NCBI GenBank assembly: GCA_964348095.1
Contig: CAYGBK010000083.1
Span: forward strand, 1-64,000
Direction: 5' to 3'
Length of the DNA stretch: 64,000 nucleotides
Source: WVXP01 sp964348095
GTDB lineage: Bacteria > Desulfobacterota > BSN033 > WVXP01
In this document: positions 53,136 through 62,448 of the stretch, in pieces
Layout of the letters: each line of letters starts with the position of its first letter
How positions within the stretch are numbered: position 1 is the first letter of the stretch
Made by a program: the position numbers and the translations under genes
The notes under the pieces: generated by a model
Databases searched by the model: none
What the model saw: the letters and a program-made list of their open reading frames with translations, nothing else
Told to the model about the DNA's origin: nothing

Positions 53136-55790
53136 TTGAGGAAGCGAACCGTTAACCTGATTCTTTCGGTCACTTGCGTCGCTTTCATACTTCTCACCTT
53201 GGTTCCTCTCCTTTTGAGCTACTATGTGGGACCCACGATCACCCGAAAGATTCTACAGGAGAGTATTGAAAAATCCCTTCAAAAAAAAGTCGAGGTTGAA
53301 AGAGCAGGAATCACAATTTTCAGAGGCTTCGGTATTGAATATGAAAAGCTCAGGATAGTGACCCCGGACGGCGAGGAATTCTTCCAAACCGATGCCTTCA
53401 TCCTCAAACCGTGGATACAATCCCTTATCTTTGGAAAGATACGATGGAAGAGCATCACTCTCAAAGATCCTGTTATCCATCTAACCCGGACGGCTGAAGG
53501 GCAGTTGAATCTGTACCGGAAGGCCGGGGCGAAATCTGACTCAAAAGACAAGGGATTTCTGCACCGTGTGAAAGACATAACAGCTGTTCTGCCCTCTCAA
53601 CTCTCTGTGCAGGGAGGTAGGATACGCTTTACGGATTTTGGGATTTCGCAAAATCCCATTATCACTGAGATAGAAGATATTGAGGTCACATCCCAGGACA
53701 TTTCGACTGAAAGGCCTTTTTCATTCAACCTCACGGGGAGATTTGCGGGCGACGGAAACGAAACGTTTTCCATCGCCACCAAAATCGCCCGAGTCGAAGA
53801 CCCCCTCGATCCAGATCATTTGGAGCTTGAACTCTCAGTGAAGGCTGATAGCGTCAACTCACAGAGGATTTGGCCTTATATCCGATCGGAAGTTCCCTTT
53901 GAAAAAATGGAGGGCCTCCTAGACCTGAAGATCAAACACCAAGGAGGATTCGCAGCCTTCCGCTCTTCTGGAGAGATTACGATCCGCAACGGCCAGTTCA
54001 CTCTACCAGCCCTTTACAAGACCACGATAAAGCCACGTGAAATTTCCGTAAAGTACGACCTCGATTACGAGAGAGAAGAGATCTCTATCTCTCGGTTGGT
54101 AGCCCGTGCGGCGAATTTATTGGTCAGTGCACGCGGGTCGGTCCAGAAACCATATAGCAGTAATCCATCGATTTCTCTGGAATTGACCACCGGAAGAACC
54201 TCCCTAGAAGATATTAGGCCCTTTTTGCCAGATAAACTCCTCCCTAAGAAGATCATTTCTTTTCTGGCCGATCCGGGGGCACGGGGGTATTTTGAAGTTG
54301 AGGAAGTCAGGCTCGAAGGGCCATGGGCCAGTCTTACGGGCAAAGGTCTCCGCAAGAATCCTGAAATGCTTTCAGTTCGCCTGCGGTTGAATGACGTCAG
54401 ACTTCTCGTCGATCCAAAACTTCCCCGTGCTCGGGATATTTCAGGCCTTCTCACAATCACGAATGGTCAAGCAACCCTGAAGGGTTTTCGGGGGCGCTTT
54501 CTGAGGACACGTCTTCATCAAATCGAGGGATCGATCACTCGGCTATACGGTCGTCCTCAGATGTCCTTGACATTCAAGGGGGACCTAGATTTCAAAAGCC
54601 TTCATTCACTCTTGACGGCGAAGCGGATTTCTAAGGAGATCCGGAATGCTCTTCGTCCCATCACAAAGGCTTCCGGTAAAGGCAAGATGACTGGCCAAAT
54701 CCGGCATCGTTTCGACAAACTCACTGGACTGACTTATCAGGGCCGAATTGCACTAAAGGGCATCCGTTTGGGGATTGCTGGTTTTGCCCTTCCCCTCACC
54801 GATTTGGAGGGAGAGGTTCGATATGATGAAAAGTCGATCCGCCTCTCCAAATTCAGATGGAAAATGGGGAAGAGCCTTTGCCAGGGCAACGCCTCTATTC
54901 AAGGTTATCTAAGAAAACTCAAGAAGAAACTCATCCTCTCGAACCGAATGAGAATCTCAATCGACCTGGGAGCCGGAGAGATTGGTTTTGACAGACTCCT
55001 TGCAAAGGGTAAGAAGAAAGGAAATATCCAGATCGACCCAAAATCCATATGGACAAATTCCACCATCACCGGAAAAGTGCGAATCTCAAAGGGTTCCTAC
55101 AGAGGGTTCCAGGTTGGGAATTTTGAAGCAGCCTTTGTAGCGAAGCGAGGGCTTCTCAGACTGAAGAACTTTCATGCAAAGACGCCCGAGGGGTTCCTTA
55201 GATTCCGAGGATGGTTCAATTTGAAGCGTAAGAGGGGGATTTCTTTCAAGTTGATCCCGGAATTCTATCGCCTGAATATGACCAACGTAATCCCGGTCTT
55301 TTTGAATCATGGGAGTGGTCCGTCCATTTCCGGGTCATTGAACCTCGACGGAATCATTGCCGGAAGTGGAAACTCCGTCGACAGCTTCACAAAGTCTCTT
55401 CGGGGTGACCTCCGACTTCAGGTTTCAAAGGGCCTAATACACGGACTGGAGTCTCTCCAGGGGAAAGGACTGCCTTACAATCTGGCAACTGCCAAGATCG
55501 CAATTGCGAGAGGGGTCGCCTCGACCAAAGACCTTTATATGGACAGTGAGGAGATCAGTATGACCATCAAAGGTCAGGCTGATCTTGCGAACCAGAGTCT
55601 CGACATCTCAATTGGAATTCGCCCCCTCCAAAAAGTTGACAAGATCCTCACGAATGTGCCGCTCGCAGGTCAGCTTCTGGCGGGAAAAGACAGAAGTATT
55701 CTCAACTTTGCCTATCGCGTCCGCGGTAAATTCAATGACCTCAAGGTCGAAACGAGGCAGGCCCGATATGACAAGTCCCTGGGCCGCTGA
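53136..55790 (+). CDS. AsmA-family envelope protein
   Basis: 884 residues, TTG start with AGGAAAGGA upstream. One N-terminal membrane segment (LILSVTCVAFILLTLVPLLLSYYV), then a long beta-rich body typical of AsmA/TamB-like proteins, now thought to be bridges carrying phospholipid between membranes. The N-terminal repeat-type sequence VEVERAGITIFRGFGIEYEKLRI is the DUF748/AsmA start; the C-terminal AsmA_2-like part is near 650-860 (GDLRLQVSKGLIHGLESLQG, then TIKGQADLANQSLDISIGIRPL). Monocistronic by spacing. Confidence 0.85.
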   Translation: MRKRTVNLILSVTCVAFILLTLVPLLLSYYVGPTITRKILQESIEKSLQKKVEVERAGITIFRGFGIEYEKLRIVTPDGEEFFQTDAFILKPWIQSLIFGKIRWKSITLKDPVIHLTRTAEGQLNLYRKAGAKSDSKDKGFLHRVKDITAVLPSQLSVQGGRIRFTDFGISQNPIITEIEDIEVTSQDISTERPFSFNLTGRFAGDGNETFSIATKIARVEDPLDPDHLELELSVKADSVNSQRIWPYIRSEVPFEKMEGLLDLKIKHQGGFAAFRSSGEITIRNGQFTLPALYKTTIKPREISVKYDLDYEREEISISRLVARAANLLVSARGSVQKPYSSNPSISLELTTGRTSLEDIRPFLPDKLLPKKIISFLADPGARGYFEVEEVRLEGPWASLTGKGLRKNPEMLSVRLRLNDVRLLVDPKLPRARDISGLLTITNGQATLKGFRGRFLRTRLHQIEGSITRLYGRPQMSLTFKGDLDFKSLHSLLTAKRISKEIRNALRPITKASGKGKMTGQIRHRFDKLTGLTYQGRIALKGIRLGIAGFALPLTDLEGEVRYDEKSIRLSKFRWKMGKSLCQGNASIQGYLRKLKKKLILSNRMRISIDLGAGEIGFDRLLAKGKKKGNIQIDPKSIWTNSTITGKVRISKGSYRGFQVGNFEAAFVAKRGLLRLKNFHAKTPEGFLRFRGWFNLKRKRGISFKLIPEFYRLNMTNVIPVFLNHGSGPSISGSLNLDGIIAGSGNSVDSFTKSLRGDLRLQVSKGLIHGLESLQGKGLPYNLATAKIAIARGVASTKDLYMDSEEISMTIKGQADLANQSLDISIGIRPLQKVDKILTNVPLAGQLLAGKDRSILNFAYRVRGKFNDLKVETRQARYDKSLGR

Positions 55791-56146
55791 CTGAAGGATC
55801 CAGGATAGGACCACGAGCACAAAGGGGCGCTCGGTTTGACCCGTAGGGGAACCAACCATCGATTCTCAAACCACCCGGGGACGCAAGTGTTCCCGACTGC
55901 CGTCAACTCGAGATACCAAATTGACTGTGAAGAAAAACGTCCCGACAATAGGGGACCACATAGAGCCCAAGACCCTTTCCCCCTGCTGAATGAATACCTC
56001 ATTGGAAATTCAGAAGAAATCCTTCCACCTCGAATAGAGGTGATAAAAGAGATCTCACGCTCTTAATTCTTTGGACAGGCCGCGCGTGGGTTGTGGATAT
56101 TTAGAAAGTCTCCTCAGAGGGACGCCCGTGTCCCTGAGAGACGATT

Positions 56147-56203
56147 GGGGAAGCGTTTATGCCGACACGTTACCCCCCCTGGCTATCTTAGACGCTCATG
56201 AGT
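56147..56203 (+). repeat. dispersed repeat family R2, copy 2
   Basis: GGAAGCGTTTATGCCGACAC, a C-rich spacer, then GGCTATCTTAGACGCTCATG. Matches 28850-28908 in the same orientation. Confidence 0.6.
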
Positions 56204-56240
56204 TTACCACCGTCACGGGGACAGGGTGAAAGGCGAAAGG

Positions 56241-56332
56241 TTAAAGGATAATCGATTCGCACTTCTTGGTTTTCTCACCTTTTTCCATTACCCTTTGACC
56301 TTTATCCTTTTTTCAATTAACTTGTCCGGCCA
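56241..56332 (+). repeat. dispersed repeat family R4, copy 1
   Basis: AATCGATTCGCACTTCTTGG, a pyrimidine-rich middle, then CCTTTTTTCAATTAACTTGT and CCGGCC. Recurs at 62780-62881 in the same orientation. Confidence 0.65.
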
Positions 56333-56465
56333 AGTGCGGTAAGGGGGTCAACGCGAGGACGAGGGAGCGAGGGGGATATGAGGGTCTCAGCAAAATGGCG
56401 ATGAGAGATGAGAGGGCTAGCGATTGCCTACTTCGAAAACTGAGAAAGCCCATCGGATATTTACC

Positions 56466-56494
56466 TTGACTTGGCCTATATATTGAAGTATACC
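56466..56494 (+). promoter_or_regulatory. sigma-70 promoter of the diguanylate cyclase gene
   Basis: TTGACT (56466-56471), 17-base spacer, TATACC (56489-56494). Predicted start near 56501. Confidence 0.6.
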
Positions 56495-56577
56495 CATTAA
56501 GAAATACAATATATGGGCCTTTTTGGTCCTCGATCCACTCCATGTCCATTCCTATTATAAGGGGTTTTGCAAACACC

Positions 56578-57267
56578 ATGGAGAAACGGAAACTTCTTGA
56601 GGAATTAGAAAGACTTCGGAGAGAAAATGAGGAGCTGAGCCGGGGGCTGAGGGAACTCAAGGAACTCAAAGACCACTATCGTGAAACAACTCGTGAATTG
56701 AAAGCAGCCAGAGAGAGGATGAAGCAGCTTTCTATCACAGACGACTTAACGGATACATATAACTATCGTTATTTTATGGATTCCCTGGAGTTAGAATTGA
56801 GGCGGGCCGAGCGCTACGAATATCCGATCTCACTCATGATGCTCGATATTGACCACTTCAAGATGTACAACGACAACCACGGACATATGGCAGGAGACAA
56901 GGTCCTGAGAGAGGTTGCAGGTGTCATCAAAGAGGCTGTCCGCCACACCGATATTCTGGCTCGTTATGGGGGAGAAGAGTTTGCTTCAATTCTGATAAAA
57001 ACCAGCCTGGACGAGGCTTTCCAAATTGCTCAGAGGGTAAGAAAAGCTGTCGAGGAGTTTGAGATCGATCACGAGAGCACTCAACCCATGGGTCGTCTAA
57101 CCGTGAGTGTTGGAGTCAGCACCCTATGTTCCCAGATTTCATCTCTGAAAGGGCTTATCAAGACTGCAGACGACGCCCTGTATCAAGCGAAAAAGGCTGG
57201 AAGAAATCGTGTGGCCATTAGCGAGAAGGCCAATTCGAAAACGCCTCGCTCGGCCTTTGGGGGCTGA
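56578..57267 (+). CDS. diguanylate cyclase (GGDEF)
   Basis: 229 residues from ATG 56578; an upstream in-frame ATG at 56542 is possible but has no ribosome-binding site. Residues about 1-55 form a leucine-zipper-like coiled coil (LLEELERLRRENEELSRGLREL), a likely dimerisation element. The GGDEF domain has LDIDHFKMYNDNHGHMAGD, the active GGEEF signature, and an inhibitory I-site RHTD five residues before it, so it should be active and product-inhibited. No sensory domain is attached. A PilZ receptor is at 32.5 kb. Confidence 0.9.
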   Translation: MEKRKLLEELERLRRENEELSRGLRELKELKDHYRETTRELKAARERMKQLSITDDLTDTYNYRYFMDSLELELRRAERYEYPISLMMLDIDHFKMYNDNHGHMAGDKVLREVAGVIKEAVRHTDILARYGGEEFASILIKTSLDEAFQIAQRVRKAVEEFEIDHESTQPMGRLTVSVGVSTLCSQISSLKGLIKTADDALYQAKKAGRNRVAISEKANSKTPRSAFGG

Positions 57268-57286
57268 CATTGAAAAAGCGTGAACA

Positions 57287-57715
57287 ATGATTGTACCTGT
57301 CACTGCAGGAATCATCATCAAGGACGAGAAGGTTCTTGTCGTCCAGCGAAAGCCAAATTCCAGGCGTGGACTTCGGTGGGAATTTCCAGGAGGAAAAGTG
57401 GAAAAGGGCGAGGACCCGAGACAATGCCTCAAGAGAGAACTCAATGAAGAGTTGGGGATTGAAGTGGACGTGGGTATGCGATTTGAGATTGTCTACCACC
57501 AATACAAAGACATCAGAATCTTACTGCTCAGCTACCTGTGCCAGATGGTCCATGGGGAACCAAGAACCATTGATTGTCATCGGTTCAAATGGATCAGCGA
57601 GAAAGAGCTAAGAGACCTGCCCATGACGGAGGCCGACGTGCCACTCAGAGACGCGATGTGCCTCGACGGCGGCCTTTTTCGATCACGACCCCTGTTGCAC
57701 GTCGATCAATCATGA
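57287..57715 (+). CDS. Nudix hydrolase, MutT-like
   Basis: 142 residues with the full Nudix box GGKVEKGEDPRQCLKRELNEELGI, preceded by VTAGIIIKDEKVLVVQRKPNSRRGLRWEFPGG as in MutT, which removes 8-oxo-dGTP. It starts 19 bases after the diguanylate cyclase stop, probably co-transcribed. Exact substrate not fixed by sequence. Confidence 0.88.
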   Translation: MIVPVTAGIIIKDEKVLVVQRKPNSRRGLRWEFPGGKVEKGEDPRQCLKRELNEELGIEVDVGMRFEIVYHQYKDIRILLLSYLCQMVHGEPRTIDCHRFKWISEKELRDLPMTEADVPLRDAMCLDGGLFRSRPLLHVDQS

Positions 57716-58269
57716 TCTTCCTTCCCTAGATGGCGTCTCCTTGCCATATCACCGACTAATACTTCGCTGCCCCAGGTTTAAAGAGTTGTGACCGTCCCAG
57801 CGTCGGAGGAGTTTCCTCAGTTTTGTCGACCATCCCCCTGAAGGACGTTTTCGGACGAATTCCTCCCCACCGGTGGGAATCGGGTCAATCCGCGCCAGGG
57901 GAGCGAGAGTGGATAAAAACTCCACGGAAAGATTCAAAATTGTCCTGAAAAACCAGAACGGCAGAGACACCGGGTTTTGAAAACTCGGGGAACCCCTCCC
58001 CAGCTTCCTCGTTGACAATGGTTCCCAAAATAGTTAACTTTACGGTGCGTAAGAGGAAGTGATTGCGCCGGAGACCGTTCATCTGCCGGATAATCCGGCC
58101 CTCCAAAATGCCGATAATCGTCCCCCTTCCGAGAGGGAACCGCTTTTCTCAATAAATATCAAACCTATCTCTTCGATAGATTCTCGCCACGAGTTGAGGA
58201 TTCTCTGTCGCTATCTAGGGAGATCGGAGAGGACCGATTGGGATAATCGAGAATCGTGAAGGAAGGATC
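57716..58269. other. gene-free stretch with a repeat
   Basis: Contains R3 copy 3 (57804-57862). The rest, up to the second RNase E/G, shows no supported gene. Confidence 0.55.
57804..57862 (+). repeat. dispersed repeat family R3, copy 3
   Basis: GGAGGAGTTTCCTCAGTTTT then GTCGACCATCCCCCTGAAGG and ACGTTT; GAGGAGTTTCCTCAGTTTTG is shared exactly with copy 1. Confidence 0.65.
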
Positions 58270-59880
58270 ATGAAAAAAATCATGCTCATCAACGCTGCCC
58301 AGACTGGCGAATGCAGGGTGGCGATAGCGGAAAATGAGAATCTGGTTGACCTCAACATAGAAACGACCGGCCGAGAAAAGTCCAAGGGTAACGTATATCA
58401 CGGCGTTGTCACCCATGTTGAGCCGAGTTTCCAGGCTGCTTTTATTGACTATGGCGGAAAGCGTCATGGGTTCCTTCCCTTGTCTGAAATAAACCCTCGC
58501 TATTTCAAGAAACAGATCGATTCGCGGGAGAAAACCAGGATTGAGTCCCTTCTCAGTCGGGGACAGAAGCTTCTTGTCCAAGTGGTGAAAGAAGAGACAT
58601 CAAATAAGGGGGCCGCCCTGACAACTTATGTCTCTCTTCCTGGGCGATACTTGGTTTTGATGCCGGGAAGCGAGAGTCATGGAGTCTCGCGCAAGATCGA
58701 AGATGAAAAACGGCGAGACCGGCTCAAGAAGATCGTCAAAGAGTTCAATCTTCCTCAGGAAATCGGATTTATTGTTAGAACAGCGGGGCTAGACAAGAGC
58801 AAACGAGAGCTTTTCAGGGACTGCTCGTACCTTTTGCGTCTATGGGAGAGCATACAAGTCAAGATGCAGGAACTTCCCGTCCCTTCAATTCTATACCAGG
58901 AAAGCCATGTCGTCATTCAGTCTATCCGGGAGTATTTCTCTACGGACATGGACGTTCTTGTGGATGACAAGGAGGTGTATCGCGAGGTCAAGGATTTCTT
59001 CCGGCAACTCATGCCTCAGTACCAGCGGAGAGTTAAACTCTACGGAGAGAAAAGGCCCATCTTCGCTGAATTCAATCTTGAAGAGCAAATCGAGGCGATC
59101 TATGCCCGAGAAGTTCCCTTAAAATCGGGAGGACGAATCTGCATCGATCCTACCGAGGCACTCGTCTCGATCGATGTCAACTCGGGGAGGCTTGGCAAGT
59201 CCAAGAGTATCGAGCAGACTGCCCTTAATACCAATCTGGAGGCAGCAGAGGAAATAGCTCGACAACTGAAGTTGAGAGACCTAGGCGGTCTTATCGTCAT
59301 CGATTTTATCGACATGAAGGATCGTAAGCATAACATGTCAGTTGAGCGATGTCTTCGAAATGCCTTGAAAAAAGACAAGGCCAAAACCGACATTTCCAGG
59401 ATCTCCAAATTCGGACTTTTGGAGATGTCTCGTCAGAGGCTTAAAACACCGCTAGCCGAAGAGAGCTATACCGTTTGTTCCTATTGTGATGGGAGGGGAA
59501 GGGTAAAGTCGACCGAATCTCTGGCTTTAATGATATTGAGGAGAATACTCGACAGAGTCATCGAGGAGGACGTGGCCCTGGTCAAGGGAATCTTCTCAAG
59601 GCCACTTGCAACATACCTTCTCAATCAGAAGCGGAAAGAGATTGCCGAAATCGAAAAGGAGTTTCACGTCCATGTGTGGTTCACTGGGCAGTGGGAAATG
59701 GCTCCGGATCAGTACGTTCTTGACTTCCTGACCCCGAAACAGTTTGAAAAGCTTGAAGAGAGAGGAATTGAGAGGGAGAGGGAACGTTCTGGCTCCGAGC
59801 GGATCCCCATACCCGCCTTGCCAAGATTTGAGGAGGATGATGCCAAGAAACCGTGGTATCTAAAACTCCTTGGCCGATAG
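58270..59880 (+). CDS. ribonuclease E/G family, copy 2
   Basis: 536 residues. Domain order as in copy 1: S1-like GNVYHGVVTHVEPSFQAAFIDYGGKRHGFLPLSEI, then VSRKIEDEKRRDRL, catalytic VSIDVNSGRLGKSKSIEQTALNTN, GGLIVIDFIDMKD, and zinc-link CSYCDGRGRV. S1 and catalytic parts are nearer to RNase E in wording (GFLPLSEI, SIEQTALNTNLEAAEEIARQLRLRD-type). The C-terminal extension of about 110 residues (RERERSGSERIPIPALPRFEEDD) is acidic and may be a short scaffold. AAGGA lies upstream of the ATG. Confidence 0.92.
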   Translation: MKKIMLINAAQTGECRVAIAENENLVDLNIETTGREKSKGNVYHGVVTHVEPSFQAAFIDYGGKRHGFLPLSEINPRYFKKQIDSREKTRIESLLSRGQKLLVQVVKEETSNKGAALTTYVSLPGRYLVLMPGSESHGVSRKIEDEKRRDRLKKIVKEFNLPQEIGFIVRTAGLDKSKRELFRDCSYLLRLWESIQVKMQELPVPSILYQESHVVIQSIREYFSTDMDVLVDDKEVYREVKDFFRQLMPQYQRRVKLYGEKRPIFAEFNLEEQIEAIYAREVPLKSGGRICIDPTEALVSIDVNSGRLGKSKSIEQTALNTNLEAAEEIARQLKLRDLGGLIVIDFIDMKDRKHNMSVERCLRNALKKDKAKTDISRISKFGLLEMSRQRLKTPLAEESYTVCSYCDGRGRVKSTESLALMILRRILDRVIEEDVALVKGIFSRPLATYLLNQKRKEIAEIEKEFHVHVWFTGQWEMAPDQYVLDFLTPKQFEKLEERGIERERERSGSERIPIPALPRFEEDDAKKPWYLKLLGR

Positions 59881-59964
59881 GCATGATTGGGGGCTCCAAA
59901 GAGACCAAGAATCTGACCTGGTGAACACCATGAGAAACTAAACAACCTCCACCTAACCGTATCG

Positions 59965-61092
59965 ATGCAGCAGGAGAATGCAGACGAGATGTCCCTTTAT
60001 TTCGACTTGCAAGAAAGGATTCAGACCGCCCGGACCGAGGAAGCCACCGAGATTCTCCAGAGCATCTGGGAAGAAGGAATCGACCTAGACCGTCTGACCG
60101 ACTGTCTTATTGAACCAGCTGCGGCGAACCTCCAACTCAGGTTCGACACTCCCCATGCGATGATCTGTCTCGATTCGGTCCTTCAGCTCCTCGATGTGAT
60201 TCCATTCGAAGATAGACACTATCTTGTCGAGTGGTTCGTTCGGTATCTTTCTGGACTTCCCAAACTCTTCCTCGATTTCAGGGGGACGGTGAAAGCTGGA
60301 CCCCTCGGGGCCAAAGATGCGAAGAAAGGCTATGTCCGTTCCCTGCTCGAGCATAAGGTGAACAATGCCTTCTACTATGGCCTTCGCTTAGCTGAGGAGA
60401 GAGGATTAGAAAGCTTTCTCCACCAGTCCCTCGAAATCGCCGCTCACGAGGTCGATTTCCTCGGCCATATTTTCATTTACACACACGCGCTCAGTCGGCT
60501 ATGCCGCCGTGTGGATTCGAAGCTGGCAAAGACACTGATCTTTCAAATCACAGAATTCTTGGCCCGGCGGGCCCATGTAGAGGTCGAAAGCCTCCAAAAG
60601 GAGGGGCAAGAACTTGACAGCTTGGTTCCAATGGCACTGGAGAGATCTAATCTTCTGGGACACAATGCAATATTTGCCCATAAGATCAATCAGGTTGTCG
60701 ATCATTTAGAGGGTAGATACATTGAGCACCTCTGTGCGCAACTGATTCGAAATATCGAAAACTCATCTGACCGGTTTTCTAAGGAGGACATGGAGGAAAT
60801 GCTCACGGCAGTCAAAGATGATACGAAAGACCCCTTGGGGGCCATCAGGGCCAGCCTGACTCGAGGAAACAAAAAAACGAGCATCTACCATTGCCGCAAA
60901 TACCTTGAAAACTTTGGTCTCACAGGCGAGCTGTGTTCAACACTCGTCAGATCTCTTGCAGAAAAGGATCCAGCTCAGCCCCACTACATAATCTTTCCTC
61001 AGGCTGTCTGTGACCTCGCCCAAACCATGGAGCAGCCAAATGTCGAGCTCGCCATGGCCAGGGTGATCCTTATGATCAATGACCAGCGGTGA
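59965..61092 (+). CDS. uncharacterised all-helical protein, 375 residues
   Basis: I do not recognise it with confidence. It appears wholly alpha-helical and cytoplasmic. Two similar histidine-containing helices, HEVDFLGHIFIYTHALSRL (about 160-178) and ERSNLLGHNAIFAHKINQV (about 232-250), look like internal duplication and could bind a metal; they faintly recall questin-oxidase-like (DUF4243) proteins. It lies 84 bases after the second RNase E/G in the same direction. Confidence 0.65.
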   Translation: MQQENADEMSLYFDLQERIQTARTEEATEILQSIWEEGIDLDRLTDCLIEPAAANLQLRFDTPHAMICLDSVLQLLDVIPFEDRHYLVEWFVRYLSGLPKLFLDFRGTVKAGPLGAKDAKKGYVRSLLEHKVNNAFYYGLRLAEERGLESFLHQSLEIAAHEVDFLGHIFIYTHALSRLCRRVDSKLAKTLIFQITEFLARRAHVEVESLQKEGQELDSLVPMALERSNLLGHNAIFAHKINQVVDHLEGRYIEHLCAQLIRNIENSSDRFSKEDMEEMLTAVKDDTKDPLGAIRASLTRGNKKTSIYHCRKYLENFGLTGELCSTLVRSLAEKDPAQPHYIIFPQAVCDLAQTMEQPNVELAMARVILMINDQR

Positions 61093-61218
61093 TACTCAAG
61101 GACGGCATCATTTCCAAGGTAACTGCAAATCAGGAACCTGAGGCCATCCATCGTGTTATCGGGTTTGTCATAGCTCCTCGAGTCTATTCTGATCCCCGAC
61201 CATCGGGAGCTCTCTTCC

Positions 61219-62448
61219 TCACATATTCTCTACGATTCGATTCGCGAATTCTGAGCACTTCACGCGACGTGCTCCGCTCATCTGGCGGGCCAGATCGTAA
61301 GTGACTATCTTCTCCTCGACAGTCTTCTCCAATGCCCTTTCAATCAAACGACCAACCTCACTCCAACCAAGATATTCAAACATCATCGCACCAGAAAGGA
61401 TGAGAGATCCCGGGTTTACCATATCTTTTCCAGCATATTTTGGAGCCGTTCCATGGGTTGCCTCAAAAACTGCGCACGTATCGCCTATGTTAGCGCCTGG
61501 AGCTATACCGATACCTCCTACCTGAGCCGCAAGGGCGTCTGAAAAGTAGTCTCCATTCAAGTTAGGCATGGCCAACACTGAGTATTCCTGAGGTCTCAAC
61601 AGGATCTGCTGAAACATAGCATCGGCGATTCGATCTTTTATCACCACCTTCCCTTTCGGTCTTTTTCCTCTATGTCGTTTCAGGACTTCTTCCTCTGTCA
61701 TGACATCCTGAGGAAACTCTTCTCTAGCGACCTCGTACCCCCATTGCCGAAATGCCCCTTCAGTGAATTTCATGATATTCCCTTTGTGAACGAGAGTAAC
61801 ACTTTCTCTTCTGGTATCGAGGGCAAAACGAATGGCCTTTCTGATCAATCGTTTAGAACAAAAAACACTCATCGGTTTGATGCCAATCCCTGAATCGGAT
61901 CGTATCATTTGCCCCATTTCGCGGGTCAAAAAATCAATAACCCGTCGTGCCTCTCCGGTTCCCATCTTCCATTCTATGCCAGCATAGACATCCTCAGTAT
62001 TCTCCCGGAAGACCACCATATCGACCAACTCCGGGTTCTTGACAGGACTTGGAATTCCTGTGATATGTCGAACAGGTCTGATGCACGCGTACAGGTCCAG
62101 CTCTTGCCTCAGAGCTACATTTAGGCTCCGAAGTCCTTCACCAACGGGAGTTGTCAGAGGTCCTTTGACCGCCACTCGATACTCCCTGATTGTTCCGACA
62201 GTTTCATGAGGAAGCCAGGTCCCATTTGCATTGAATGATTTCTGGCCGGCGAGCAGCTCACGCCAAATAACCTTCTTCTTCCCCAGAAAGACCTTCTCAA
62301 CGGCGGCATCAAAGACCCGTACTGATGCTCGCCAAATATCTGGCCCCACTCCATCCCCCTCTATGAAATGAATGATGGGGTTGTCAGGGGTGACAATCTT
62401 TCCATCTGAGTTCAAGCGAATAGGATTCCCCTTTCCGACCTTTGCCAC
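61219..62448 (-). CDS. icd: NADP-dependent isocitrate dehydrogenase
   Basis: Oxidative decarboxylation of isocitrate to 2-oxoglutarate. 409 residues from a GTG (62446-62448) with AAGGAG eight bases upstream; the frame opens at 62547. Landmarks: PIIHFIEGDGVGPDIW, the substrate loop GEGLRSLNVALRQELDLYACIRPV, VVFRENTEDVYAGIEW, LVHKGNIMKFTEGAF, MPNLNGDYFSDALAAQVGG, and ATHGTAPKYAGKDMVNPGS. The Lys-Tyr pair of the nucleotide site (E. coli K344/Y345) corresponds to PKYAGK, pointing to NADP. Neighbours give no operon. Confidence 0.95.
   Translation of the reverse strand: MAKVGKGNPIRLNSDGKIVTPDNPIIHFIEGDGVGPDIWRASVRVFDAAVEKVFLGKKKVIWRELLAGQKSFNANGTWLPHETVGTIREYRVAVKGPLTTPVGEGLRSLNVALRQELDLYACIRPVRHITGIPSPVKNPELVDMVVFRENTEDVYAGIEWKMGTGEARRVIDFLTREMGQMIRSDSGIGIKPMSVFCSKRLIRKAIRFALDTRRESVTLVHKGNIMKFTEGAFRQWGYEVAREEFPQDVMTEEEVLKRHRGKRPKGKVVIKDRIADAMFQQILLRPQEYSVLAMPNLNGDYFSDALAAQVGGIGIAPGANIGDTCAVFEATHGTAPKYAGKDMVNPGSLILSGAMMFEYLGWSEVGRLIERALEKTVEEKIVTYDLARQMSGARRVKCSEFANRIVENM

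Larger units (their letters stand above)
55791..56465. other. gene-free stretch, nest of repeats
   Basis: Holds R2 copy 2 (56147-56203), R4 copy 1 (56241-56332) and an R3-like fragment (about 56112-56142). No gene supported. Confidence 0.6.
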
